Shown here in pieces: positions 7,004 to 15,536 of a stretch of DNA of 64,000 nucleotides (positions within the stretch are counted from its first letter, which is position 1; each line of letters opens with the position of its first letter). The stretch covers positions 5,116,001-5,180,000 of the forward strand of contig NZ_CP108381.1 in assembly GCF_035956715.1 (NCBI RefSeq). The letters are read 5' to 3'. The translations under genes and the position numbers were made by a program. Below the pieces are notes generated by a model that saw only the letters and a list, made by a program, of their open reading frames with translations, was not told the origin of the DNA and did not search any database. This stretch comes from Nocardia sp. NBC_01329. GTDB lineage: Bacteria > Actinomycetota > Actinomycetes > Mycobacteriales > Mycobacteriaceae.

Positions 7004-9508
7004 GTGGGTGACGATCGGCACGGGCGATCACCACGGCCCGGAGGTCGCGCACCGTGGGAGCGATATCCCACGGAAGAGTCCCCCGAAATGGACGGCCCGA
7101 GGGAGTCCCGTCGGCCACGGCAGCCGGAACCGCCCGCCAACCCCGGGCCGCTGACGGTTCAGGATCTGGTCGACCGGGTGGACAGCGAACGGACAGTCCG
7201 GCGTCGCGAAGGCGACGCGCCCCGCCACGGGGTACCGGACGGCCCGCCCCCGGAGCGCGCTCCGCGACCCCCGGCACCGGGCCCACGACCACCTGCCGAG
7301 CAACGCCCTCGGCCCGAACAGCAGAGCCCCGAGGGTCCGTCGGCCGCACGGCCCAACCGGCCGCACGCTCCCCCGCAACGTCCCAGCGCGCCCGCGCCGG
7401 GACGGCCGCCCACCGGCTCGACGCCGGCAGCGCAGCCCGGTCCGGCGGACGGACGGCCCGCGGGGCCGCCTCCACAGCGACCCGATCGTCCGCAGCCCCC
7501 TGCTGTCCGGAACCAGCCGACCGCGCCTCAGCAGCGTCCCGGCCCGGATCAGCCCGGACCTGGACGCCGGCCCGTCGGCGAGATGCCGCCCGGCCCGAAC
7601 GCGTCCCGTCCGCCGACCGGCAACCGAGCTGCGGTACCGCCACCGGCGAAGCCCGCACCGGATCCGTCGAAACGCCCGCCGACCGGACAGCGTCCCGCCG
7701 CGCAGCCCATCGAATCCGGCGATCCGACCACTGTCGTTCCACAACAACCCGACCCGGCCCGCGCGGGCCTGCGGCCGGGTCGCGAAGCGGCACCGAAACG
7801 GTCCCGGCAATCATCCAGCACACCTCGGCGAGGCAAAACCGCGAAAGCTGCCGCTGTGTCGGCCACCGAACCCCCCGAAACAGTCACCGATATCCTCGAT
7901 CCGCTCGACGAGAACGATGCCCGGATCAGCGGCCGGACCGATACCGCCGGCTGGCCGACCTCCGGACCGGCCGCCCCGGAAACTGTCGGCAGGCCTAAAC
8001 GACGGCAGTCCCCCGAAAGCCGACGCAACAGGCGGTTGCGGATCGCCGGCCGTGCTGCGGTGGCCTTCTTCTCCGTCCTCGCGTTGTTGATCACCGGCGG
8101 TGGCTGGAGCTACCTGCGCGCCACCGGCAACAGCTTCACCCAGGTGTCCGCGCTGGCCGAGAACGAGGACGACGTGATCGATGCCCAGGCCCAGCTCGGT
8201 GACGAGAACTATCTGATCGTCGGCACCGATACCCGGGCCGGGGCCAACGGCGATGTCGGCGCGGGCACCGTGGAAGACGCCGAGGGCGCCCGCGCAGACA
8301 CCACCATGTTGGTGCACATCCCCAAGGACCGGTCGCGAGTGGTCGTCATGTCCTTCCCGCGAGACCTCGATGTCACCCGGCCCGAATGCAACGGCTTCGA
8401 CGAAGAGAAGTGGGACTACACCGAAGAGGTCTTCGACTCGGCCATGGGCGACAAGCTCAATGCCGTCTACGCGCTGGGCGGGCCCCGCTGCCTCCTGTCG
8501 ACCATCCAGCGGCTGACCGGTAGCACCATCAACCACTTCATCGGGATCGATTTCGCCGGTTTCGAACAGATGGTGGACAAGGTCGACGGCGTCGAGGTAT
8601 GCGTCTCCGAACCGCTCGAGGACGGGGTGCTCGGCACGATCATCCCGGAGGCCGGCCGCCATCGCATCGACGGCAAAACCGCGCTGAACTATGTGCGCGC
8701 CCGCCATGTGTACGGCGAAGAGCGCAGCGACTACGACCGGATCAACAGGCAGCAGAAGTTCCTCGCGTCGCTGTTGCGGGGAGCCCTGGCGGGCAAGATC
8801 CTGCTGGATCCGGGTAAGTTGAACGGTTTCATCGGAGCGTTCAAGAACGCGACCTTCGTCGACAATGTCCAGCCGAACGACCTGCTCATGCTGGGCCGTT
8901 CACTGCAAGACCTGGAATCCGGCGCGGTCACCTTCCTTACCGTGCCGACCGCGGGCACCACCTCCTACGGCAACGAGATTCCTCGGACCGCCGATATCCA
9001 GGCCATCTTCCGGGCCATCCGCGATGATCAACCGTTGCCGGGCGAGAAGACGGCGCCCGCACCACCGCCGACCTCTGAGGCGCCGATACCTCCGTCGCTG
9101 ACCGCGGTCGATCCCAGCACGCTGTCCCTGCTGGTGTCCAACGGATCGGGCATCGCGGGTCTCGCCAATCAGACGGCAAGCCAAATGGCCAATGTCGGTT
9201 TCAACATCTACAACTCCGGCAACTACACCGAGGGCAACTCCACGGAGACCAAAGTTCGCTACTCCCCCGGTCACGAGGCCGAAGCGGCGACGGTGGCCAG
9301 TGCTGTTCCCGGGGCGACCATGGAACTGGACGAATCGCTGGACAGCATCGTCGAACTGGTTCTGGGTGAGAACTATCAGCAGGTGATCAACGAGCCCACG
9401 CCCGTCGGCAGCGCGATCACCGATGTGCCCGCCACGAGCAGCGCCCCAGCGGAGTTGCCCACCGATCTCGAGCATGTGAACGCCGGTGACGACCTCTGCG
9501 CCGCCTGA
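7004..9508 (+). CDS. LCP (LytR-CpsA-Psr) family cell-wall glycopolymer ligase
   Basis: LCP proteins attach lipid-linked glycopolymers (here most likely arabinogalactan) to peptidoglycan outside the membrane. The GTG start at 7004 has a GAGG site 8 nt upstream. The 834-residue protein has three parts. About 345 N-terminal residues are extremely rich in proline, arginine and glycine and cytoplasmic; one helix follows at about 347-370 (AFFSVLALLITGGGWSYL). The LCP catalytic domain (about 400-600) contains DTTMLVHIPKD, MSFPRDLDV and VRARHVYGEERSDYDR, whose arginines and aspartate bind the pyrophosphate. A LytR_C domain (about 704-786, LLVSNGSGIAGLANQTA) ends the protein. The disordered N-terminus is unusually long. 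It matches Rv0822c in position. Confidence 0.92.
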   Translation: MGDDRHGRSPRPGGRAPWERYPTEESPEMDGPRESRRPRQPEPPANPGPLTVQDLVDRVDSERTVRRREGDAPRHGVPDGPPPERAPRPPAPGPRPPAEQRPRPEQQSPEGPSAARPNRPHAPPQRPSAPAPGRPPTGSTPAAQPGPADGRPAGPPPQRPDRPQPPAVRNQPTAPQQRPGPDQPGPGRRPVGEMPPGPNASRPPTGNRAAVPPPAKPAPDPSKRPPTGQRPAAQPIESGDPTTVVPQQPDPARAGLRPGREAAPKRSRQSSSTPRRGKTAKAAAVSATEPPETVTDILDPLDENDARISGRTDTAGWPTSGPAAPETVGRPKRRQSPESRRNRRLRIAGRAAVAFFSVLALLITGGGWSYLRATGNSFTQVSALAENEDDVIDAQAQLGDENYLIVGTDTRAGANGDVGAGTVEDAEGARADTTMLVHIPKDRSRVVVMSFPRDLDVTRPECNGFDEEKWDYTEEVFDSAMGDKLNAVYALGGPRCLLSTIQRLTGSTINHFIGIDFAGFEQMVDKVDGVEVCVSEPLEDGVLGTIIPEAGRHRIDGKTALNYVRARHVYGEERSDYDRINRQQKFLASLLRGALAGKILLDPGKLNGFIGAFKNATFVDNVQPNDLLMLGRSLQDLESGAVTFLTVPTAGTTSYGNEIPRTADIQAIFRAIRDDQPLPGEKTAPAPPPTSEAPIPPSLTAVDPSTLSLLVSNGSGIAGLANQTASQMANVGFNIYNSGNYTEGNSTETKVRYSPGHEAEAATVASAVPGATMELDESLDSIVELVLGENYQQVINEPTPVGSAITDVPATSSAPAELPTDLEHVNAGDDLCAA

Positions 9509-9657
9509 CCCGGGCGTTAGGGAGTTCGACCGACTGCGGTCGGGGCGTCACCGAGGCGCCCTATACATAGTCGGGGCCCCAACTGCGGTAACAGCGGCAG
9601 GCACCATCCAGCACCACCCATTCACCGCTTGTTGGTGACTTGGTCAGCAGTGCCAAC

Positions 9658-9663
9658 TAGTGT
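9658..9663 (+). promoter_or_regulatory. -10 box for leaderless phoU
   Basis: TAGTGT (TANNNT type) ends 8 nt before the phoU ATG, and no ribosome site is visible, so transcription may begin at or very near the start codon. Confidence 0.45.
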
Positions 9664-9671
9664 CTTTTCTC

Positions 9672-10334
9672 ATGCGTGTCATCTACAACGAGCAAATGGC
9701 CGATCTTGCCCACCTGTTGGGCGAGATGGCCGGTATCGCCGGTTCGGCCATGGATCGCGCCACGCAAGCTCTGCTGCAGGCAGACCTCCCGCTCGCCGAG
9801 CAGGTGATCAGCGAGGGCGACCGTATCGCGGAGATGATCGCCGACGCCGAGGAGAAGTCGTTCGCACTGCTGGCCTTGCAGGCCCCGGTCGCTGGTGACC
9901 TCCGGCAGGTGGTCAGCGCGATCCAGATCGTCAACGATGTGAACCGGATGGGCACCCTGGCTCTGCATGTGGCCAAGGTCGCGCGGCGCCGGCATCCCAA
10001 CCATGCCCTGCCCGAGGCGGTGAACGGCTATTTCGCCGAAATGGGCCGGATCGCGGTCAGCATGGGCAACGGCGCTCAGGAAGTGCTCGACAGCCGGGAT
10101 CCCGAACGCGCGGCCCAGCTGAACCAGGACGACGAGGCGATGGACGATCTGCATCGCCATCTGTTCACGCTGCTGATGGACCGCGAGTGGAAGTACGGCG
10201 TGGCCGCGGCCGTCGACATAACGCTGCTGGGCCGCTACTACGAGCGTTTCGCCGATCACGCGGTCGAAATCGGCCGCCGGGTGATCTTCCTGGTGACCGG
10301 CGTTCTGCCGGGGGACGAGGACACAGAGAACTGA
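9672..10334 (+). CDS. phoU: Phosphate-specific transport accessory regulator PhoU
   Basis: PhoU links the PstSCAB transporter to the phosphate two-component system and restrains phosphate uptake. The start ATG (MRVIYNEQ) matches known PhoU N-termini (MRTVYHQ in M. tuberculosis PhoY2); a GTG 12 nt upstream is less likely. The 220-residue protein is all helical, with two PhoU three-helix repeats. The metal-binding E/D-rich signatures include MDDLHRH (about 157-163), and RVIFLVTGVLP closes the protein. It is convergent with pstB, not part of the pst operon, so its expression is set independently. A second PhoU elsewhere is possible. Confidence 0.95.
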   Translation: MRVIYNEQMADLAHLLGEMAGIAGSAMDRATQALLQADLPLAEQVISEGDRIAEMIADAEEKSFALLALQAPVAGDLRQVVSAIQIVNDVNRMGTLALHVAKVARRRHPNHALPEAVNGYFAEMGRIAVSMGNGAQEVLDSRDPERAAQLNQDDEAMDDLHRHLFTLLMDREWKYGVAAAVDITLLGRYYERFADHAVEIGRRVIFLVTGVLPGDEDTEN

Positions 10335-10358
10335 TCGGATAATTCGAAATACGAAACG

Positions 10359-10391
10359 AACTGCGGGACCGATCCGATCGGTCCCGCAGTT
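10359..10391. terminator. Bidirectional terminator between phoU and pstB
   Basis: A 15-bp perfect stem (AACTGCGGGACCGAT and complement) with a 3-nt CCG loop is followed by TTTTGT on the plus side. It lies between the convergent phoU and pstB stop codons. Confidence 0.92.
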
Positions 10392-10440
10392 TTGTATCCG
10401 GTGGCCGGCTTGGGCGGGCCATGTCCATTCGGTCGTATCG

Positions 10441-11217
10441 TCAGCCGAAACGACCGGAGATGTAATCCTCGGTGGCCTTTTCGCCCGGGTTGGAGAAAAT
10501 TTTCTCGGTATCGTCGATTTCGACCAACCGGCCCGGCTTGCCCTGGGCCTCCAGGTTGAAGAAACCGGTCTTATCGCTCACCCGCGCAGCCTGCTGCATA
10601 TTGTGGGTGACGATGACAATCGTGTATTCCTTCTTCAGTTCGGTGATCAGATCCTCGATCGCCAGCGTGGAGATCGGGTCCAGGGCCGAACAGGGCTCAT
10701 CCATCAGCAGCACATCCGGGGAGACCGCGATGGCGCGCGCGATGCACAGTCGCTGCTGCTGACCGCCGGACAGACCGCCGCCCGGCTTGTCCAAGCGATC
10801 CTTCACCTCGTTCCACAGGTTCGCGCCGCGCAGCGAGCGCTCGGCGACCTCGTCGAGTTCGCCCTTGTTGCGCACGCCCTGCAGTTTGAGACCGGCCACG
10901 ACATTGTCGCGAATGGTCATGGTGGGGAACGGGTTCGGCCGCTGGAACACCATGCCGATGGTGCGGCGCACACCGACGGGGTCCACCTGGGAGGCGTAGA
11001 TATCCTCGCCGTCGAGCATGACCGAGCCCGATACGCTGGCGTTCGGGGTCACCTCGTGCATCCGGTTCAACGACCGCAGCACAGTGGACTTCCCGCAACC
11101 CGACGGACCGATGAAGGCGGTCACGCTGCGCGGCAAGACGTTGAGCGCCACATCGGCGACGGCGTGGAACTTGCCGTAGAAGATGTTCAGGTCTTTGATG
11201 TCGATCCGCTTGGCCAT
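10441..11217 (-). CDS. pstB: Phosphate ABC transporter ATP-binding protein PstB
   Basis: PstB powers high-affinity phosphate import by the PstSCAB complex on the cytoplasmic face. The 258-residue protein shows Walker A GPSGCGKST (about 37-45), the Q-loop in GMVFQRPNPFP, the ABC signature LSGGQQQRL (about 149), Walker B VLLMDEPCSALD and the H-loop IVTHNMQQA. NPFPT and the C-terminal GEKATEDYISGRFG are typical of PstB. It is the last gene of pstSCAB, 19 nt after pstA, with a terminator beyond it shared with phoU. Confidence 0.97.
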   Translation of the reverse strand: MAKRIDIKDLNIFYGKFHAVADVALNVLPRSVTAFIGPSGCGKSTVLRSLNRMHEVTPNASVSGSVMLDGEDIYASQVDPVGVRRTIGMVFQRPNPFPTMTIRDNVVAGLKLQGVRNKGELDEVAERSLRGANLWNEVKDRLDKPGGGLSGGQQQRLCIARAIAVSPDVLLMDEPCSALDPISTLAIEDLITELKKEYTIVIVTHNMQQAARVSDKTGFFNLEAQGKPGRLVEIDDTEKIFSNPGEKATEDYISGRFG

Positions 11218-11236
11218 CTGTTTTCCGTTTCCGCCC

Positions 11237-12142
11237 TTATCGGTTCCGCGTGAGGAGCTTGTTGACAGCCGCGGCCGCCAGGTAGAGCACCGCGATCATG
11301 AGGATCAGAGTCAGCGCGGCACCCCACACCCGCTGCCGGCCCGCGTCCTCGGCGCTCTTGAGTTCCTGGAAGATCAGCAGCGGCAGCGAGGCCATATTGC
11401 CGTCGAAGATATTCATGTTGATCGCCTTGCTGTACCCGACCAGCACCAGCACCGGCGCCGTCTCGCCCATCACGCGCGCCAACGCGAGCAGGATCCCGGA
11501 GATCATGCCGGGCAGCGCGGTCGGGATGACGATCCGCACGATCGTCTTCCACTTCGGGATGCCGAGTGCGTAGGAGGCTTCACGCAGCTCGTCCGGAACT
11601 AATTTGAGCATCTCCTCGGTATTGCGTACGACCACCGGAAGCATCAGCAGCACCAGGGCCAGGGCCACGGCGAACGAGCTCTGCGGAAATCCCAGGGTCG
11701 CGATCCACAAAGCGAAGATGAACAGGGCCGCGACGATCGAGGGGACGCCCGCCAGGATATCGACCATGAAGGTGGTCACCTTGGCGAACCGGCCGGTGCC
11801 GTATTCGATCAGGTAGACGGCCGCCATGATGCCGAGTGGTACGGCGATGACCGCCGCGACGGCCGACTGCACGATGGTGCCGTAGATGGCGTGGTACACA
11901 CCACCGCCGGACTGGTCGGGCAGTACGCCTTTCTGCGAGTTCTGCCACCAGTCGAGCGACAGGACGACACCGATACCGTTGCTGACCACCATCCACAGCA
12001 CCCAGCTCAGCGGGATGAGCGCGATGAGGAAGCAGAGCGCGAACACCCCGGTAGCCAGGTTGTTCTTGATCTTGCGGGCCGTGCTGACGTCGCGAAAGGT
12101 CGGCGCCTTGATCGGCTTGTCGAGGCTGGTCGTGGTGGTCAT
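11237..12142 (-). CDS. pstA: Phosphate ABC transporter permease PstA
   Basis: One of the two membrane channel subunits of the phosphate importer. The 301-residue protein has about six transmembrane helices; the first is at about 30-55 (FALCFLIALIPLSWVLWMVV). The EAA-like permease loop with REASYALGIPKWKTIVRIVIPTA (about 188-210) contacts PstB. The start codon overlaps the pstC stop by one base (TGATG), indicating translational coupling. An N-terminal cytoplasmic stretch of about 25 residues precedes the first helix. Confidence 0.96.
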   Translation of the reverse strand: MTTTTSLDKPIKAPTFRDVSTARKIKNNLATGVFALCFLIALIPLSWVLWMVVSNGIGVVLSLDWWQNSQKGVLPDQSGGGVYHAIYGTIVQSAVAAVIAVPLGIMAAVYLIEYGTGRFAKVTTFMVDILAGVPSIVAALFIFALWIATLGFPQSSFAVALALVLLMLPVVVRNTEEMLKLVPDELREASYALGIPKWKTIVRIVIPTALPGMISGILLALARVMGETAPVLVLVGYSKAINMNIFDGNMASLPLLIFQELKSAEDAGRQRVWGAALTLILMIAVLYLAAAAVNKLLTRNR

Positions 12143-13191
12143 CAGCCGTTCACCTTTCCGCCTGCCGCGAGCCGGGCCAGCGCGTTGACGACGAAGGTCA
12201 GCGCGAAGAGCACGAAGCCCGCCGCGATATAGGCGCCGGTCGGCAACGGTGCGCTGAATTCGGCGGCGGCCGAGGCGATCTTGGACGCGAAGGTGAAGCC
12301 GCCGTCGAACAGCGACCAGGTCCCGGGGGTCGACGAGATCTTCAGAATGAGCAGAACCGCGATGGTCTCACCGAGCGCGCGGCCGAGACCGAGCATGGAT
12401 CCGGCGATGACGCCGCTGCGGCCGTAGGGCAGGACGGTCATCCGCACGACCTCCCATTTGGTCGCGCCGAGTGCCTGGGCAGCCTCGATATGCGCCGGCG
12501 GGGTCAGTGCGAATACCTCACGCGATACCGAGGTGATGATCGGCAGGATCATCACCGCGAGGACCACACCGGCGGTGAAGATCGTGCCGCCCCCGCCGAT
12601 CGAGACATTGCCGTCGGAGAACAGGAAGAACCAGCCGAGATTCTCGTTGAGGAATTCCTGCAACGGTTTCAGGTACTCCGCCAGAACCAGCAGACCCCAG
12701 AGGCCGTACACGATCGAGGGCACCGCGGCCAGCAGATCGGTCAGCATGGAGAACGGCTTCGCGAGCCGCTTCGGAGCGTAGCGGGTGAGGAACAACGCGA
12801 TACCGACGCCGATCGGTACCGCGATGACCAACGCGAACGCGGAGCTCAACACCGTCACCATGAACAGGTCACGGATACCGAAGCGGAGATTGTCCGCGTC
12901 ACCGGTGTTGAACTCCGCACTGGTGAAGAAGTTCACCTGGTCAGCCCGCAGCGATGGCACCGCACGAATCAGCAGGAACAATGCGATCAGCGCGATGGAG
13001 GCCACGATGATCGCCGCGGCGGTGGTCGCGAGCGATTTGAACACCAACTCGGCTCGCCTGCCCTGGCCGCGACTCCCACCGCCTAGTGGCGACTTACTCG
13101 GATGGCTCGACATTGATGCGGGGACTCCTGCCTTCGGCAGGCCCGTCTCGCTGGACGGGACCGCCGCGGCTACCTCTGGGTTGACTGTCAT
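12142..13191 (-). CDS. pstC: Phosphate ABC transporter permease PstC
   Basis: The partner permease of PstA. The 349-residue protein has a 45-residue hydrophilic N-terminus and then about six transmembrane helices. The permease signature EAAQALGATKWEVVRMTVLPYGRSG lies near residue 240 in the cytoplasmic loop that docks with PstB. The segment around LGWFFLFSDGNVS (about 180-195) is an external loop. It starts 10 nt after the pstS stop, within one operon. Confidence 0.96.
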   Translation of the reverse strand: MTVNPEVAAAVPSSETGLPKAGVPASMSSHPSKSPLGGGSRGQGRRAELVFKSLATTAAAIIVASIALIALFLLIRAVPSLRADQVNFFTSAEFNTGDADNLRFGIRDLFMVTVLSSAFALVIAVPIGVGIALFLTRYAPKRLAKPFSMLTDLLAAVPSIVYGLWGLLVLAEYLKPLQEFLNENLGWFFLFSDGNVSIGGGGTIFTAGVVLAVMILPIITSVSREVFALTPPAHIEAAQALGATKWEVVRMTVLPYGRSGVIAGSMLGLGRALGETIAVLLILKISSTPGTWSLFDGGFTFASKIASAAAEFSAPLPTGAYIAAGFVLFALTFVVNALARLAAGGKVNG

Positions 13192-13201
13192 ATTCGCGCT
13201 A

Positions 13202-14311
13202 TCAGGAGATGGCGTTGATCGCCGTGGTCAGCTTGGTCTTGAACTCGTCCGGGATCGGAACGTAGCCGTTGTCCGCCAGCCCGCCCTGGCCGTTGGTGAC
13301 GGCGGAGGTCAGGAATGCCTTGACAGCGGTCGCGGTCGCCCCGTCTGCGTACTTCGAGCACACGATCTCATAGGTCGGCAAGATGATCGGGTAGGAACCG
13401 GTCTCGGTCGGCTTGTAGAACGAGGAGGTGTCGAGCACCAAGTCGTTGCCCTCGCCCTTGATCTCCACACCGTTGATCGCCTTGGCGGCGGTTTCGGAGG
13501 TCAGTTCGACCGGATCGGGACCGGCCGAGGTGACGATCCGGGTGACCGACAGATTCTGCGATTTGGCGAACGACCACTCGTTGTAGGAGATGGAGTTCTC
13601 GGTGTTCTTCACCGCGGCCGAGGTGCCCTCGTTGCCCTGGGTGCCTTCACCGACGCCGCCGTTGAACACCTTGCCGGCGCCCTTGCCCCAGGCGCCTTCG
13701 GAGGCAGCGTCCAGGTAGAGCTGGAAGTTGTCGGTGGTACCGGACTCGTCGGACCGGTAGACGACCTTGATCGGCTCGGCGGGCAGCTGCTTGCCCTCGT
13801 TGAGCGCCTTGATCTCGGGAGCGTCCCAGGTCTTGACGGTGCCGTTGAAGATCTTGGCCAGGGTCGGGCCGTCGAGCGCGAGATCGGTGACGCCGGCGAT
13901 GTTGTAGGTAATGGCGATCGGGCCGAACACGGTGGGCAGGTTCCACGCCGGGGAAGCGCAACGCTGCTCGGCGGCGGCGGGCTCACCCTTCTTCTCGCTC
14001 AGCGGGGAGTCGCTACCGGCGAAATCGGTCTGGCCGCCGAGGAATTCCTTGACACCGGCGCCGGAGCCGCTCGACGTGTAGTTGAGGGTCTGGCCGTCGC
14101 AGTTGGTTTCGAAGGCGGCGGTGAAACGCTCCACGGCGTTCTTCTGCGCCGACGATCCGCTGGCCTTGAGGGCCTCCTTGCCACCGCAGGTGACGTCGGC
14201 GTTGGCCTCGATACCGGTGGCGGACGCGTTGTCGTCACTACCGCAGGCGGCCAGCGGCAGGGTCACGGCCGCGATCACACCGACGAGGGCGCTGCTGCGC
14301 TTGAACTTCAC
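13202..14311 (-). CDS. pstS: Phosphate-binding lipoprotein PstS
   Basis: The periplasmic-side receptor that captures phosphate and delivers it to PstCA. The GTG start has a GGAGGA site 6 nt upstream. The 369-residue precursor has a signal peptide with lipobox LPLAAC, giving a lipidated Cys23. Phosphate-binding blocks are ALKASGSSAQ (about 49), NYTSSGSGAG (about 77), AGSDSPLSE (about 99) and YRSDESGTTDNF (about 185). It heads the leftward pstSCAB operon. PHO-box-like repeats 150 bp upstream suggest induction by phosphate starvation. Confidence 0.96.
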   Translation of the reverse strand: MKFKRSSALVGVIAAVTLPLAACGSDDNASATGIEANADVTCGGKEALKASGSSAQKNAVERFTAAFETNCDGQTLNYTSSGSGAGVKEFLGGQTDFAGSDSPLSEKKGEPAAAEQRCASPAWNLPTVFGPIAITYNIAGVTDLALDGPTLAKIFNGTVKTWDAPEIKALNEGKQLPAEPIKVVYRSDESGTTDNFQLYLDAASEGAWGKGAGKVFNGGVGEGTQGNEGTSAAVKNTENSISYNEWSFAKSQNLSVTRIVTSAGPDPVELTSETAAKAINGVEIKGEGNDLVLDTSSFYKPTETGSYPIILPTYEIVCSKYADGATATAVKAFLTSAVTNGQGGLADNGYVPIPDEFKTKLTTAINAIS

Positions 14312-14612
14312 TCCAGTCCTCCGGATACGTCCTACTCGCCCGGTCCCTCACCGGCCCGGGCGCGTGTGGTGGTGCGGCCGTTCGCGGGGAACTTGCACAC
14401 CAGGCGATCTACTGCCGCCCAGAATCAAACTAGGGCGCGCCGGTGGACAGCTGGACCAGGGCGAGTGAACGGAAGGTGAACAGGGCGGCGCCAACAGGTC
14501 CGATATGTGTGATATTTGCCGCGCTGTTACTCGATACATACCGGAACGCGGCATTCGAACGCCGTAAGCGAACGCCGGGCACCGAACGGTGACCGGCGGC
14601 CGACCCGATATC
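14312..14612. other. pstS promoter region
   Basis: This 301-bp stretch between the mshD stop and pstS has no gene. Its main feature is a run of 11-nt direct repeats at 14438-14481 that resembles a PHO box. The rest, toward mshD, shows nothing further that I can identify. Confidence 0.6.
14438..14481 (-). promoter_or_regulatory. PHO-box-like 11-nt direct repeats upstream of pstS
   Basis: On the minus strand two adjacent 11-nt units read GTTCACCTTCC and GTTCACTCGCC. They are followed in the same 11-nt phase by a non-matching unit and then GTCCACCGGCG. In Streptomyces, PhoP binds tandem 11-nt repeats beginning GTTCACC, so this is a good candidate activator site for phosphate control of pstSCAB. 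In this organism the binder could be PhoP or a RegX3-type regulator. Confidence 0.72.
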
Positions 14613-15536
14613 TCAATCCGGCAGCGAGTAGGCGATATCGATATGCGCCGGAGCGAACCCCAGCCCGCGATAGGTGCGAACCGCGGCCGTGTTGTCCGCC
14701 TCGGTATACAGCAGGACATCGCCCAGACCCGCGTCCCGCAGATGATGCAGCCCGATGAGCGTGAGCAGCCGGCCGAGCCCGCGGCCCTGGGCAGCCGGGT
14801 CGATACCGACCACGTACACCTCACCGGCTGGGGGGTTCTCGTCGTGGTGAACCTTGGTCCAGTGGAATCCGAGCAACCGTTTCGGCTGCCGTGCGTCGAA
14901 GGCCAAGAACAGTCCGGCGGGATCGAACCACGATTCGGCACGCCGCTCCGCCAGCTCGCTGCCGGACCAGCCGCCCTGCTCAGGATGCCAATCGAAGGCC
15001 GCATTGTTGACCCGGAGAAGCTCGGCGTCGTCACTCGGGCCGCCGTAGGTGCGGACCACGATATCGGCGGGCACCTCCACTTCCGGTATCTCAGAGTTTG
15101 CCAGCATCCGGCGCATCTGCCAGAGCTCCCGCGCGGCGGCCAAGCCCAACCGCCGGGCGACCGACTCGGCGGCGGGTAACTTCCCGTGCGCCCAGATCCG
15201 CGCCGCCGGCCCACCGGCCGCCAGCGTGGCGGCCACCAGGTCACGGCCGATACCGCGCCTCCGCCATTCCGGCGCCACCGCGGCCTCCGCCATGGCCGGG
15301 TGCTCGCCGTGCGCCGGAGTCAGGCTCGCATAACCGGCCACCTCGTCCCCCGCCACCGCCAGCAGATGGCGAGAGGAGGAAGCCCGCCGCAGACCCAGCA
15401 CAGACTGTTCGGAAACCGGCGCCACACCGTCGGTAGCGGTGGCGGCGGCGAGCAACGCGCTCACCCTGTCCGCGCGATCGGCGGAGGGCAGGTCGCACCA
15501 CTGGAGCTCATACTCGCCCATATCGGCCGGACTCAC
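14613..15536 (-). CDS. mshD: Mycothiol synthase (acetyl-CoA:Cys-GlcN-Ins acetyltransferase)
   Basis: MshD acetylates Cys-GlcN-Ins, the last step of mycothiol synthesis; mycothiol is the main thiol of actinobacteria. The 307-residue protein carries two GNAT domains. The first has VAPEWRRRGIGRDLV (about 87-101); the second, catalytic one has VVGIDPAAQGRGLGRLL (about 241-257) and ends YRGLGFAPAHIDIAY. The GTG start overlaps the glnR stop (GTGA), indicating coupling; an in-frame ATG 15 nt later (MGEYELQW) aligns better with other MshD starts, so the true start is uncertain. The glnR-mshD order is the same as in M. tuberculosis (Rv0818-Rv0819). Confidence 0.95.
   Translation of the reverse strand: MSPADMGEYELQWCDLPSADRADRVSALLAAATATDGVAPVSEQSVLGLRRASSSRHLLAVAGDEVAGYASLTPAHGEHPAMAEAAVAPEWRRRGIGRDLVAATLAAGGPAARIWAHGKLPAAESVARRLGLAAARELWQMRRMLANSEIPEVEVPADIVVRTYGGPSDDAELLRVNNAAFDWHPEQGGWSGSELAERRAESWFDPAGLFLAFDARQPKRLLGFHWTKVHHDENPPAGEVYVVGIDPAAQGRGLGRLLTLIGLHHLRDAGLGDVLLYTEADNTAAVRTYRGLGFAPAHIDIAYSLPD

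Noticed and set aside
12785..14479. Open frame of more than 560 codons on the plus strand opposite pstC and pstS
   Set aside because: It is the antisense of two well-conserved genes with clear motifs. Long antisense frames are common in high-GC DNA.
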